From positions 1 through 31,154 of IMG/VR virus record IMGVR_UViG_3300022074_000225: 31,154 bases of DNA. One strand, given 5' to 3'. Below, in pieces: positions 6,097 through 12,411 of this stretch. The translations under genes and the position numbers were made by a program. Position 1 is the stretch's first letter; each line of letters opens with the position of its first letter. The notes below the pieces were generated by a model that saw only the letters and a program-made list of their open reading frames with translations, was not told the DNA's origin and did not search any database. The stretch comes from a virus.

Positions 6097-6375
6097 TTAT
6101 TTAGCGATGTAAAGTTTGTTTTTGTTTTTTTTACGTGGTCGTGCACGATTAGTTGATGGACTTTCTAATCCATGCTTTCCGGGACCATGCATGTTATGCG
6201 AGGCATCTTTGCCATCGCCATTGCCATATGTACCCATTTTACGATTTAACGCTACAGCTTCTTTAGCAATCTTATTGCCTTTACCGTTTTTGTTATATCG
6301 TGTTTGTTGTGCAATCCTACGCTTGTTAGCAGCAGGATTAGCATCATAATATCTTTGTGTTTTACCTTTTGCCAT
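6097..6375 (-). CDS. Small basic cyanophage protein (92 aa)
   Basis: It begins MAKGKTQRYYDANPAANKRR and contains 'MGTYGNGDGKDASHNM' in the middle, followed by a Lys/Arg/Asn-rich end. The pattern K-x-x-x-Y-D-x-N near the start and G-T-Y-G-N-G-D-G-K-D-x-S-H is shared, as far as I remember, with small hypothetical proteins of marine cyanophages. No function is known. Its 5' end overlaps the small terminase gene by 14 bases, suggesting coupled translation. A DNA- or RNA-binding structural role would fit the charge but remains inference. Confidence 0.65.
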   Translation of the reverse strand: MAKGKTQRYYDANPAANKRRIAQQTRYNKNGKGNKIAKEAVALNRKMGTYGNGDGKDASHNMHGPGKHGLESPSTNRARPRKKNKNKLYIAK

Positions 6376-6601
6376 ACATCCTCCGAGTTATTAACTCAGG
6401 ATCTACTTTAGGCATTAACTGATTTAATTTATCTAATGGGTTACCATCATAGGCTACACCGCTAATATCATTAGCTTTTAGCCAGTCACAAGCTGCTTTT
6501 AGATCTTGTGTGGTTGCCTCGCCGTTACGAACTCTGTTTAAAAACTCATTCGTGACAAGGTTATGCAGTTCGTTAAACTGCTCTTCGTTAGCTTTGTTCA
6601 T
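6362..6601 (-). CDS. terS: Probable terminase small subunit (T7 gp18-like)
   Basis: This 79-residue protein is near the length of T7 gp18 (89). The helical N-terminus 'FNELHNLVTNEFLNRVRNGE' followed by 'ATTQDLKAACDWLKANDISG' and a Pro/Leu-rich C-terminus match the pattern of T7-type DNA maturase A proteins: helix, S/T-x-x-D-L-x-A-A-x-x-W-L-x-x-N-x-I-x-G. These proteins recognise the concatemer junction and hand it to the large subunit. It lies between the HNH gene and the basic proteins, on the same transcript as terL. The assignment rests on motif memory and position, without a search. Confidence 0.75.
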   Translation of the reverse strand: MNKANEEQFNELHNLVTNEFLNRVRNGEATTQDLKAACDWLKANDISGVAYDGNPLDKLNQLMPKVDPELITRRMYGKR

Positions 6602-6602
6602 T

Positions 6603-6932
6603 TTAATTTATATGAGATAGGATCACGTGCTCCCGGTCTGGATTATATCCAAACGTGGCTCGCATCCAATCAAGCCAATTTCTACTACCTTTTTCCTGAT
6701 TACATCGACGGCACGACGGTACAACATTAGTTGTAACATCTCGTCCACCTTTACATTTAGGTCGAACGTGGTCAATAGTAAGATTGTGTAATTCATGTAA
6801 TTCTCCGCAATAAACGCATGTACAATTGAAGTGCTCTTTGACAGCTCTTCTCCAGAGCTTCTTTGCATCAGGACTTTGCATTGTTATTAAATTTTGTAGA
6901 TAATGTTCAGGTGAAGGTAGTAACTGAGTCAT
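6603..6932 (-). CDS. HNH endonuclease
   Basis: This 109-residue protein carries a classic HNH zinc-finger nuclease core: C39-x-x-C42 (CVYCG), L-x-I-D54-H55 (TIDHVRPK), then N69 and C74-x-x-C77-N (VVPSCRRCNQEKG). The KGG and NxxPxCxxCNxxKG spacing is standard for the HNH_1/HNH_5 group. The protein would nick or cut DNA. It is free-standing and ends one base before the small terminase gene. Either a packaging-assisting HNH, as in some cos phages, or a homing endonuclease is possible. The tight spacing argues for an operon member, not a recent invader. Confidence 0.9.
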   Translation of the reverse strand: MTQLLPSPEHYLQNLITMQSPDAKKLWRRAVKEHFNCTCVYCGELHELHNLTIDHVRPKCKGGRDVTTNVVPSCRRCNQEKGSRNWLDWMRATFGYNPDREHVILSHIN

Positions 6933-6937
6933 AAAAA

Positions 6938-7102
6938 CTACTTAGATCCTACGAAGATCTTAGTTTCTATGAACTCCACCGCTTTATCATCTAGCTGGTT
7001 ATCAGTAGAAGCAACTAACTTTTTAAGGACATCAACGATGAGCCTCTTAACTGAGTCTGACTTAGCAAAAGTTAAAATAATTGGTTTGAGTAAAGTAATC
7101 AT
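6938..7102 (-). CDS. Small conserved cyanophage protein (54 aa)
   Basis: The ORF begins MITLLKPIILTFAKSDSVKR and continues 'LIVDVLKKLVASTDNQLDDK' before ending FIETKIFVGSK. The layout of a hydrophobic N-terminus (L-L-K-P-I-I-L), then V-x-x-L-I-V-D-x-L-x-K-L-x-x-x-T-D-N-x-x-D-D, is one I recall from short proteins of marine cyanophages, with no known function. It starts 5 bases after the stop of the secreted protein gene and ends 5 bases before the HNH start, which fills the gap fully. It could be membrane-peripheral through the N-terminal helix. Confidence 0.65.
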   Translation of the reverse strand: MITLLKPIILTFAKSDSVKRLIVDVLKKLVASTDNQLDDKAVEFIETKIFVGSK

Positions 7103-7107
7103 TTGGG

Positions 7108-7617
7108 TTAGAATAGTTTAAATTTTTTAGGTGGCTTGACTTTAACAATAGGTACTATGTCCTGACATACCTTAGCCATAGGTGTGCCGGGTCTATACAT
7201 AAAACCCTTTTTCATTAAGTCTGCACATTTGTGTGCTCTTGTAATCTCATACTCGAGCTTCATCTTTTCTTCTTGGCGTTTAGCCAGTTCTTTACATTGT
7301 TTGTAACCTGTCTTATCTAGAGGTACCATAAAATTAATCTGAAACCCCCAGTTTTCTGCCAGCGTATAGCTGCTAGGTTGCATAAACTCATCAAGCGGTT
7401 TAGTATGATTACCCATATAAAAAGGTTGGAATGTCATTGTACTGCCATTACAACTTATATTAGGACCATAATACTGTCTACTTTGTGCTCCATTATTCTG
7501 GAATTGCACCGCTTGGTTGGTGACATTTCCCGTAGCTGCGGCCACGGGATTTGAAACATTTGTGTCTTCACCTTCAGCAAGTACGGGTGTACCTATTGAG
7601 AGAAGATAGAGTAAGAT
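7108..7617 (-). CDS. Secreted conserved cyanophage protein; start codon not canonical or uncertain
   Basis: The coding signal begins with a signal-peptide-like run 'FNYFILLYLLSIGTPVLA|EGED' at about 7567-7629, followed by 'NQAVQFQNNGAQSRQYYGPN' and 'STMTFQPFYMGNHTKPLDEF', a pattern I remember from conserved structural or secreted proteins of marine cyanophages. The mature part has several cysteines (SCNG, YKQC, HKCAD, KVCQD) that could form disulfides. There is no ATG or GTG near the signal peptide. AUC at 7617 is given as a placeholder; UUG at 7704 would add a 29-residue N-terminus and a 112-base overlap. The same frame is open to an ATG at 7947, but that extension is out of frame with the upstream gene and looks non-biological. 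The 3' end at 7108 is firm. Confidence 0.6.
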   Translation of the reverse strand: MLLYLLSIGTPVLAEGEDTNVSNPVAAATGNVTNQAVQFQNNGAQSRQYYGPNISCNGSTMTFQPFYMGNHTKPLDEFMQPSSYTLAENWGFQINFMVPLDKTGYKQCKELAKRQEEKMKLEYEITRAHKCADLMKKGFMYRPGTPMAKVCQDIVPIVKVKPPKKFKLF

Positions 7618-7955
7618 GAAGTAGTTGAATCTGTGTCGATTACCCGATCTATAGTTATCGTTTCGATCGTTCCTGCCTCTCTGGTTGTGATCTGTAGATC
7701 CCAATCTGTTGAGTTGGTTGTTGGTGTGTAAACTGTGTCTGCGTGACCAATACCTCCGGCACCAGTTATCGTAACGTTTGTACCACTGTAAGATGAGGAA
7801 GCTGATCCCTCGATCTCGTGTACTATCTCTTCTGTGATAGTTTGTTGTGTTGTTGTCGTGGACTGCATACTTCCTGTTGTAAAGGAAGGAGTCACTGTGT
7901 TTGCTCTTGCTATGCCGGGTGATAACAGAGCCAAGAGTATGATCCATTTTTTCAT
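7593..7955 (-). CDS. Secreted Ser/Thr-rich cyanophage protein (120 aa)
   Basis: A clear Sec signal peptide (MKKWIILLALLSPGIARA, cleavage likely after ARA at 18) is followed by 'NTVTPSFTTGSMQSTTTTQQ' and ends in 'TTSSYSIFSQ'. The N-T-V-T-P-S-F-T-T-G-S-M and S-x-F-S-Q end pieces are ones I recall in cyanophage and cyanobacterial proteins found next to a second secreted protein, as here. Function is unknown; a virion or periplasmic role has been suggested by position only. Its ATG overlaps the stop of the membrane protein upstream (ATGA), and its 3' end overlaps the next secreted gene by at least 25 bases. Confidence 0.75.
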   Translation of the reverse strand: MKKWIILLALLSPGIARANTVTPSFTTGSMQSTTTTQQTITEEIVHEIEGSASSSYSGTNVTITGAGGIGHADTVYTPTTNSTDWDLQITTREAGTIETITIDRVIDTDSTTSSYSIFSQ

Positions 7956-8269
7956 ACTTTTGGTTTGGGTTTATTCATTGGGCAGTTTACTGGTCCCTTA
8001 CTACCACCATTTTTACCTGTAGTCAAACCGAAGGTGGCTAAAGCTCCCGTAAAGACGCTTGCGACGAAAGTGATATCTGAGTTACCAGACTTCTTTACCA
8101 TCGGTATTTCTACATAGTTCATAGTAATAATAAAACCTGACCAGACGACTACACCTAGTCTAACAAAGGTACCTAAGATTTCTATCTGATGCTCCTTATC
8201 TTCAGCAGCATCTTTTAGTTTACCTAAGAGTCCTTTCTTTTTTTCTTCTTCAGGCGGTTTTCCTTCCAT
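7952..8269 (-). CDS. Two-segment small membrane protein (105 aa), holin-like layout
   Basis: A charged N-terminus (KPPEEEKKKGLLGKLKDAAE) leads to two hydrophobic segments at about 31-52 (ILGTFVRLGVVVWSGFIITM) and 66-84 (ITFVASVFTGALATFGL), then a short polar tail (CPMNKPKPKV). The 'LGKLKDAAEDKEHQI' start is familiar from cyanophage hypothetical proteins. Size, two membrane spans and a charged terminus resemble class II holins, and neighbours are secreted, so a lysis role is a reasonable guess. No endolysin is visible nearby, which weakens it. It overlaps the upstream proline-rich gene by 46 bases. Confidence 0.65.
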   Translation of the reverse strand: MEGKPPEEEKKKGLLGKLKDAAEDKEHQIEILGTFVRLGVVVWSGFIITMNYVEIPMVKKSGNSDITFVASVFTGALATFGLTTGKNGGSKGPVNCPMNKPKPKV

Positions 8270-8610
8270 TTGTTTATCTTACCTTGTAGGAATTTTTGTA
8301 CTTTCTTCTTTATATTTTCTATAATCGGCTGTGTAAAAGTTGTAGCTGCAACTGCTGTAACAGCTGCTATGCTAGTTGTAACTAAAACCTCAGTCGAAGG
8401 TATAGGTATGGGTGGTAAGTTTGGTATCTTTAATTTAGGAGCTGGTGGTGTCTCAGTTTTAGTTGCCTTAGGTTTTACTCCTTGTTCATCTCTAAGATCA
8501 CTAGGAGGTACAACCATAGGTACATAATAAGGTACGTCAGCTGTTGGTAAAGGTATTTCTACAGTCTTTATCTTTTGTATTGGTGGTATGTTAATGGTGG
8601 GTATTTCCAC
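8224..8610 (-). CDS. Proline-rich membrane-anchored cyanophage protein (128 aa)
   Basis: The N-terminal 70 residues are dominated by Pro, Ile and Val (EIPTINIPPIQKI, VEIPLPTADVPYYVP, PNLPPIPIPSTEV). A hydrophobic segment follows at about 75-92 (EVLVTTSIAAVTAVAATT), then a very basic tail (KWKENRLKKKKRKDS). The order Pro-rich extended arm, single span, basic tail recurs in marine cyanophage proteins next to tail fiber genes, as I remember. No function is established; a membrane-linked virion or lysis component is possible. Its start overlaps the oxygenase stop by one base. Confidence 0.65.
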   Translation of the reverse strand: MEIPTINIPPIQKIKTVEIPLPTADVPYYVPMVVPPSDLRDEQGVKPKATKTETPPAPKLKIPNLPPIPIPSTEVLVTTSIAAVTAVAATTFTQPIIENIKKKVQKFLQGKINKWKENRLKKKKRKDS

Positions 8611-9149
8611 TATTTTATACCTGTTGCTATGTTTAATATTATTCTACGAGAAGTATCAGTTTGAGTAAAACCTTGATGTTCAATCTCGTTGTCAAAAATT
8701 AAAGCTTCATTAGCATTAGAACTATATTTTTTGTCATTAATAATAGTTCCACCATTACAAGTAGTAAAATTAAAAACTGTTATCTTGCAATCTTTTAAAG
8801 GTTTAGAAGTATCTTTATCTGTTAAGTCAATATGTTTTGCGTGTGTAATTGTTTTACCTTGATTAGGATATAAATTTAATTTCATGCGATACACTTTTTC
8901 TGTCATTATATGTTGATTTAAAAAATATAATATTGGTAAAAATGTTTCAAAATAAGGTGAAGTGTGGTTAGTGTCTTTATGAAACAAAAGATGTGTAAAC
9001 ATAAAATTATTGTCTAAAGCATTGTTTTTTGTGTCTGACGCAGTTAAAGAGTTCCAATACCAATCGAAACTCCTACTGTGGTCATCCAAAATTTTTTTAA
9101 GACGATTTAAATATATATCAGGTAGTAAATTAGGAACAGCCTTAACCAT
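8610..9149 (-). CDS. 2-oxoglutarate/Fe(II)-dependent oxygenase (prolyl-hydroxylase-like)
   Basis: This 179-residue protein has the double-stranded beta-helix signature of 2OG-Fe(II) oxygenases: H106-x-D108 (AKHIDLTD), distal H158 (NEIEHQGF) and the 2OG-binding Arg at 168/169 (TSRRIILNI). 'YRMKLNLYPN' upstream of HxD and 'GGTIIND..Y.S.ANEALIFDNE' before the distal His follow the pattern of phage prolyl-4-hydroxylase-like enzymes. It would hydroxylate a substrate using 2OG and O2. The substrate is unknown. It follows the fiber cluster with a one-base gap, so a virion fiber protein, host protein or nucleobase are all open. Confidence 0.8.
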   Translation of the reverse strand: MVKAVPNLLPDIYLNRLKKILDDHSRSFDWYWNSLTASDTKNNALDNNFMFTHLLFHKDTNHTSPYFETFLPILYFLNQHIMTEKVYRMKLNLYPNQGKTITHAKHIDLTDKDTSKPLKDCKITVFNFTTCNGGTIINDKKYSSNANEALIFDNEIEHQGFTQTDTSRRIILNIATGIK

Positions 9150-9150
9150 T

Positions 9151-9468
9151 CTATGATTTAGAATATTTAGTTTTAGTATTAGCTCTAGCTGTAGCTAAAG
9201 CATCCCATTCACTACTGTCCCCTGCTTCTTTTTTAAACAAAGCATCAATGACATCCCCAACTTTAGGGTACTCATGTCTTCTGTTTTCATCATAACTTAA
9301 TGGTGTTTCTACAGGAGCAGATACCGAACCATCAGAATTAACTGTCCATTCTTGTTTTACGTTGTCGTTTGAACAACTTTGCCAAGACCCTGCGTCTGAA
9401 TGTACTTCAAATGATGCATCTGCAACATCTACAACAACAGAGTTTTTTACTAAAATTTGTTTTGCCAT
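9151..9468 (-). CDS. Small tail-associated protein, XkdW/fiber-assembly-like C-terminus
   Basis: This ORF encodes 105 residues. The C-terminal 40 residues read 'RRHEYPKVGDVIDALFKK' followed by a helical, charged end (SEWDALATARANTKTKYSK). The Y-P-x-x-G-D-x-x-D-A-L-x-K element is common to XkdW-type and other short proteins at the end of phage tail fiber operons, where they are often fiber chaperones or attached tips. The N-terminal half is beta-rich with paired short strands. It overlaps the glycine-rich gene by one base and precedes the oxygenase. The role is inferred from motif and position. Confidence 0.6.
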   Translation of the reverse strand: MAKQILVKNSVVVDVADASFEVHSDAGSWQSCSNDNVKQEWTVNSDGSVSAPVETPLSYDENRRHEYPKVGDVIDALFKKEAGDSSEWDALATARANTKTKYSKS

Positions 9469-10283
9469 TACTTAAATTCCTCCACTAAGCAAAATCCATT
9501 ACCGCCAGCACCGCTCGTTACGTTGTCAGCAGCACCACCACCACCACCACCTTTATCTCCATTTTGACCACCTACGTTATTTTGACGAGATAATCCTACT
9601 CCACCACCACCAAAGAAAGAACCACCACCATGACCACCTGATCCATGTGAGTTCGTTCCATTATCATTACCACAACCGCCTGAGTTTCCAACTAAATTTA
9701 TATCACCACCAGAACCAGAACCACCTCTCCCACCATGGACGTTACCTGCATTACCATGTCTACCAACTGCACCACCACCACCTGTACAATGTGAACCAAA
9801 CGAAGAAGTAGTACCTGAGTTACCATGATTTTCATTAACCACACCTGCACCACCTGAACCAATAGTTACTGCTACTGTGTTTATACTTGTTGCATCTAAG
9901 TATTTAATTGCAGTACCTCCAGCACCACCTCCTCCTCCTTGGTCACCTGAATCATTAGCACCACCAGAACCACTTGCTCCACCACCTGTAATATATACTT
10001 TTATTTTAGTTATACCAGCAGGTTTTGTATAAGTACCATCATTGACAAAAGTTTGTTTTGAAACAAATCCTCCAGTTACAGCACCTTTTGTCATATAGTT
10101 CCAACTAGCGTGTGCTGTACCACTACTAGAAGGTGCATTGCCTGTAGAGTTTGCTACACATACATATGAGGATAATATTCCTGCATCTGTGTATTCAACA
10201 ACGTCATCAACTGTATAAGCTGTTCCGTTATTGTAAGTGCCTCGCCAGACTAATTTAATTTTTCCTAAATCTATTGTTGCCAT
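9468..10283 (-). CDS. Glycine-rich putative tail adhesin (271 aa)
   Basis: The N-terminal 68 residues form a module 'LVWRGTYNNGTAYTVDDVVE...YVCVANSTGNAPS' seen in many phage tail and carbohydrate-binding proteins. A short strand (TKIKVYITGGG, about 93-102) then leads into some 160 residues with dense Gly runs (GGGGGAGG, GGRGGSGSGGD, HGSGGHGGGSFFGGGG, DKGGGGGGA). This recalls the polyglycine-II tip domain of T-even-type gp38 adhesins, in which Gly-rich strands carry short variable loops that bind the receptor. Receptor recognition is therefore a plausible role, by architecture. It lies inside the fiber cluster, downstream of the T7 gp17-like fiber. Confidence 0.65.
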   Translation of the reverse strand: MATIDLGKIKLVWRGTYNNGTAYTVDDVVEYTDAGILSSYVCVANSTGNAPSSSGTAHASWNYMTKGAVTGGFVSKQTFVNDGTYTKPAGITKIKVYITGGGASGSGGANDSGDQGGGGGAGGTAIKYLDATSINTVAVTIGSGGAGVVNENHGNSGTTSSFGSHCTGGGGAVGRHGNAGNVHGGRGGSGSGGDINLVGNSGGCGNDNGTNSHGSGGHGGGSFFGGGGVGLSRQNNVGGQNGDKGGGGGGAADNVTSGAGGNGFCLVEEFK

Positions 10284-10284
10284 T

Positions 10285-10668
10285 TTAAATTGTTGCGATT
10301 AGTTTTCCGTCTGTGTTTACGCTAAAGGTAAAACCTGTAGCTGCATAAATAACATCTTCAAATGCTGCATAAGCAGTACCTGAGATATTATCTGCACCAC
10401 CGTTTGTGGTAGTGACTATTAAGTTAGCTCCAGATGTATTAAATCCATACACTTCTGGAGAGGACGCTTGTGCCCAAGTTAACTGGTCACTATTGTCTTT
10501 GTACTGAAGAAATGTACCAGCTGTAGGTGCATTACTTACGTCTAGCTTAACTTCAGCTATTGTGTCGTCAGCTAGTTTTGTGCCAACTATATTAGCAGCT
10601 GAGTGTAAATCAGCGTTTACTAATTCGCCATCCTTTACACTAGCTGAGGTTACTTTTGTTAATGCCAT
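10285..10668 (-). CDS. Short fiber-like structural protein (127 aa)
   Basis: The sequence shares with the main fiber the connector 'IAEVKLDVSNAPTAGTFLQY' followed by 'DQLTWAQA' (fiber: KLKVSNSPVNGYYLAAQSGN then GLTWTQ). The N-terminal part (ALTKVTSASVKDGELVNADL) resembles the A-x-I-x-G-T-K-L type linkers of cyanophage fibers. The C-terminal 50 residues are a beta-rich end (VTTTNGGADNISGTAYAAFE). It may be a detachable tip or accessory fiber. It overlaps the upstream gene by one base and is one base away from the next. Confidence 0.6.
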   Translation of the reverse strand: MALTKVTSASVKDGELVNADLHSAANIVGTKLADDTIAEVKLDVSNAPTAGTFLQYKDNSDQLTWAQASSPEVYGFNTSGANLIVTTTNGGADNISGTAYAAFEDVIYAATGFTFSVNTDGKLIATI

Positions 10669-11291
10669 TATGCTGCTATCTCCCGTGCAGTATATGTAGA
10701 TGCACTTCTAAAGGTATAATTTTGATTATCATCACTATGCATTCTGTTTATATAAATGTTGTTGTTACTATAACCTGATCTCACTTTAATTTTATATGTG
10801 ATCGCAGATGTAGTATTAGGTGAATCTAAAAATTCAAAACTTGCTGAATATGCATTGTAATCTTCAAAATTATTTGTCATACCAACAAAAGTAACAGAAG
10901 GTCTGATACCACCACCAGCATCACCCTTTATCAGATCAGTAGATGAACCACCTATTTCTCGATATAAAGTAAACCCTGCATAGCTATCATCTTGACCACC
11001 TACCATTCCTAAATGAACAGAAACAAGGATTTTATTAGAGGAACTGGATGGTGTAATACTTACAGACAATCCAGTAACTTCAACGTCAGATGCACTTGAA
11101 GTCATAAAAGTATCAGTTTTTGTATCTTGAACAATTTGAATTACCTTACCAGCACTTGGTGTAGTCCAACTTAAGTTTCCAGACCCATCAGTTTTTAATA
11201 CCTGTCCAGCACTACCATCTGTTTGTGGCAATGTATATGTAGCTGCACCGTTAGCTGTGTGTGCAAGCTGATTTGTTTTTATTGTGCTCAT
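10668..11291 (-). CDS. Fiber-like protein with jelly-roll-type C-terminal domain (207 aa)
   Basis: A short N-terminal connector 'LPQTDGSAGQVLKTDGSGN' then 'LSWTTP' is followed by a beta-sandwich of about 150 residues ('SVSITPSSSSNKILVSVHLG', 'AGFTLYREIGGSSTDLI', 'TYKIKVRSGYSNN') ending in 'TYTAREIAA'. The I-x-P-x-S-x-x-N-K-I-L-V core and Y-x-x-x-x-R motif recur in phage fiber tips and marine viral structural proteins. It is likely a homotrimeric tip or accessory fiber. It overlaps its neighbour upstream by 4 bases and downstream by 1 base, in a string of similar genes. Confidence 0.65.
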   Translation of the reverse strand: MSTIKTNQLAHTANGAATYTLPQTDGSAGQVLKTDGSGNLSWTTPSAGKVIQIVQDTKTDTFMTSSASDVEVTGLSVSITPSSSSNKILVSVHLGMVGGQDDSYAGFTLYREIGGSSTDLIKGDAGGGIRPSVTFVGMTNNFEDYNAYSASFEFLDSPNTTSAITYKIKVRSGYSNNNIYINRMHSDDNQNYTFRSASTYTAREIAA

Positions 11292-11893
11292 ATTAGTTTA
11301 AATCCTCCGAACATAGCACCATCAGCTGAAAATCTAGGATCGCCTGCTGCCGTTAAACCGTATCCATATGGTTCAACATAGTCTGAACTACCATTCATAG
11401 CTACCATTGCAGTTACGCTCATACCTAATCTATTTTCTTCAGCACCGTCATTTGGATCTATCCAAAATGTTCCAATAACAGTACTACCATTTTTTTTTAT
11501 TCTAGCGTAAGCAGATAAAATCTTATTACTATTTGTACCAAACCAATAGTAGTTTAAATAGAATACATAGTTACCAGCTACATTAGGTGTAAATCTTTGG
11601 TTATTAAAGTCGTAACAACTGCTAGTATCGAATCTTTCTTGGTCAAAATCAAGTTTAGTTTCGCTACCATTGCTACCCGTATAATCAGCACTTCTATATG
11701 CTGAAAAAGCTGGTGAGTTAGTTGCTGCTACTGTAGCAAAACTTAAATTTTTAGATCCATCAGTTTGGAGAACTTGACCAGAACTTCCATCAGCTACAGG
11801 TAACTTAAATACTAAGTCTGCACTACTTGTTGTTTGAGTTGGAGCGTCAAGTGCAACCGACCCTCCAGACTGTGCGTTTAATTTTATACTCAT
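11288..11893 (-). CDS. Fiber-like protein with C1q-type C-terminal domain (201 aa)
   Basis: The connector 'KLPVADGSSGQVLQTDGSKN' followed by 'LSFAT' matches the one in the 207-residue neighbour. Residues about 80-201 look like a C1q/TNF-type jelly roll: 'AFSAYRSADYTG', 'FDTSSCYDFNNQRFTPNVAG', 'YVFYLNYYWFG', 'GTFWIDP', 'AMFGGFKLI'. The F-T-P-x-x-x-G-x-Y-x-F-x-L line is the clearest C1q sign. Such domains form trimers and bind varied ligands. It is most likely a tail fiber tip or attached adhesin, from its location in the fiber string. Confidence 0.65.
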   Translation of the reverse strand: MSIKLNAQSGGSVALDAPTQTTSSADLVFKLPVADGSSGQVLQTDGSKNLSFATVAATNSPAFSAYRSADYTGSNGSETKLDFDQERFDTSSCYDFNNQRFTPNVAGNYVFYLNYYWFGTNSNKILSAYARIKKNGSTVIGTFWIDPNDGAEENRLGMSVTAMVAMNGSSDYVEPYGYGLTAAGDPRFSADGAMFGGFKLI

Positions 11894-12411
11894 ACTTTTA
11901 TCTCCTGTGCAATTAAATAAGCAGTCATAGGTGAGTTTGTTTCACCGCCTCGACCATTAAATGTAAAATGTCCGTTAGTTACACGACATTGAACTTTATA
12001 ATTAATTTGTGATGTTCCTCCGGCAGTATCAAAAAAAGCATAACTACCGTCTTCAACCTGTCTATTTCCTCCAAGGTTGTAGCCAGCATTATGTAAAAAA
12101 TCATTATTACCATCAACTACAGTAGTACTGTTTTTATATAATCTAAGACCATTACTTGCAGATGAAGTATTACCCCATCTACAATGTAAAGTAAGAAAAA
12201 TTAAACTGTTACTAAAGTTTGGTGTAATATTTAATGTTAAAGCAGTATCTGTCCAAGTAGAGTTTGCACTTATTTGTTGAGATGAAGTTGTAGTAACTTT
12301 TTGTGTTTGTAATATAGTTCCATCTGGCATATTAGAACCAGATAAAGTTCCACTTATTGTTGTGGGTGTATATCCGGTTATTGTACCGTTTCCGTTTATT
12401 GTTACTGACAT
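11890..12411 (-). CDS. Fiber-like beta-sandwich protein (173 aa)
   Basis: The N-terminus (MSVTINGNGTITGYTPTTIS) is a strand-rich linker. Residues about 60-173 form a beta-sandwich with 'LNITPNFSNSLIFLTLHCRW', 'NGLRLYKNSTTVVDGN', 'QINYKVQCRVTNG', 'SPMTAYLIAQEIKV'. The I-T-P-x-x-x-x-x-x-I-x-x-x-L-H and final T-A-x-x-x-A-x-E-I lines match the 207-residue protein two genes downstream, so the two are probably distant paralogues. It begins with a one-base overlap at the end of the main fiber gene, which places it as an accessory fiber or tip. Confidence 0.65.
   Translation of the reverse strand: MSVTINGNGTITGYTPTTISGTLSGSNMPDGTILQTQKVTTTSSQQISANSTWTDTALTLNITPNFSNSLIFLTLHCRWGNTSSASNGLRLYKNSTTVVDGNNDFLHNAGYNLGGNRQVEDGSYAFFDTAGGTSQINYKVQCRVTNGHFTFNGRGGETNSPMTAYLIAQEIKV

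Noticed and set aside
5676-6104. Several plus-strand hydrophobic open frames opposite the basic proteins
   Set aside because: They are the antisense of Lys/Ala/Gly-rich codons (Phe, Leu, Ser, Cys runs) and have no promoter or neighbour on that strand.
7108-7947. Full 279-codon reading of the second secreted gene from ATG 7947
   Set aside because: The first 105 codons are an out-of-frame reading of the first secreted gene (Asn/Arg/His-rich and patternless). Recognisable sequence starts only at the signal peptide.
7952-8269. Calling the two-span membrane protein a holin outright
   Set aside because: Topology fits, but no endolysin or spanin pair can be recognised near it, so only 'holin-like layout' is stated.
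9480-10000. CCACCA-rich DNA repeats as a possible CRISPR or satellite array
   Set aside because: They are the antisense of Gly codons in the glycine-rich adhesin; there is no regular repeat-spacer structure.
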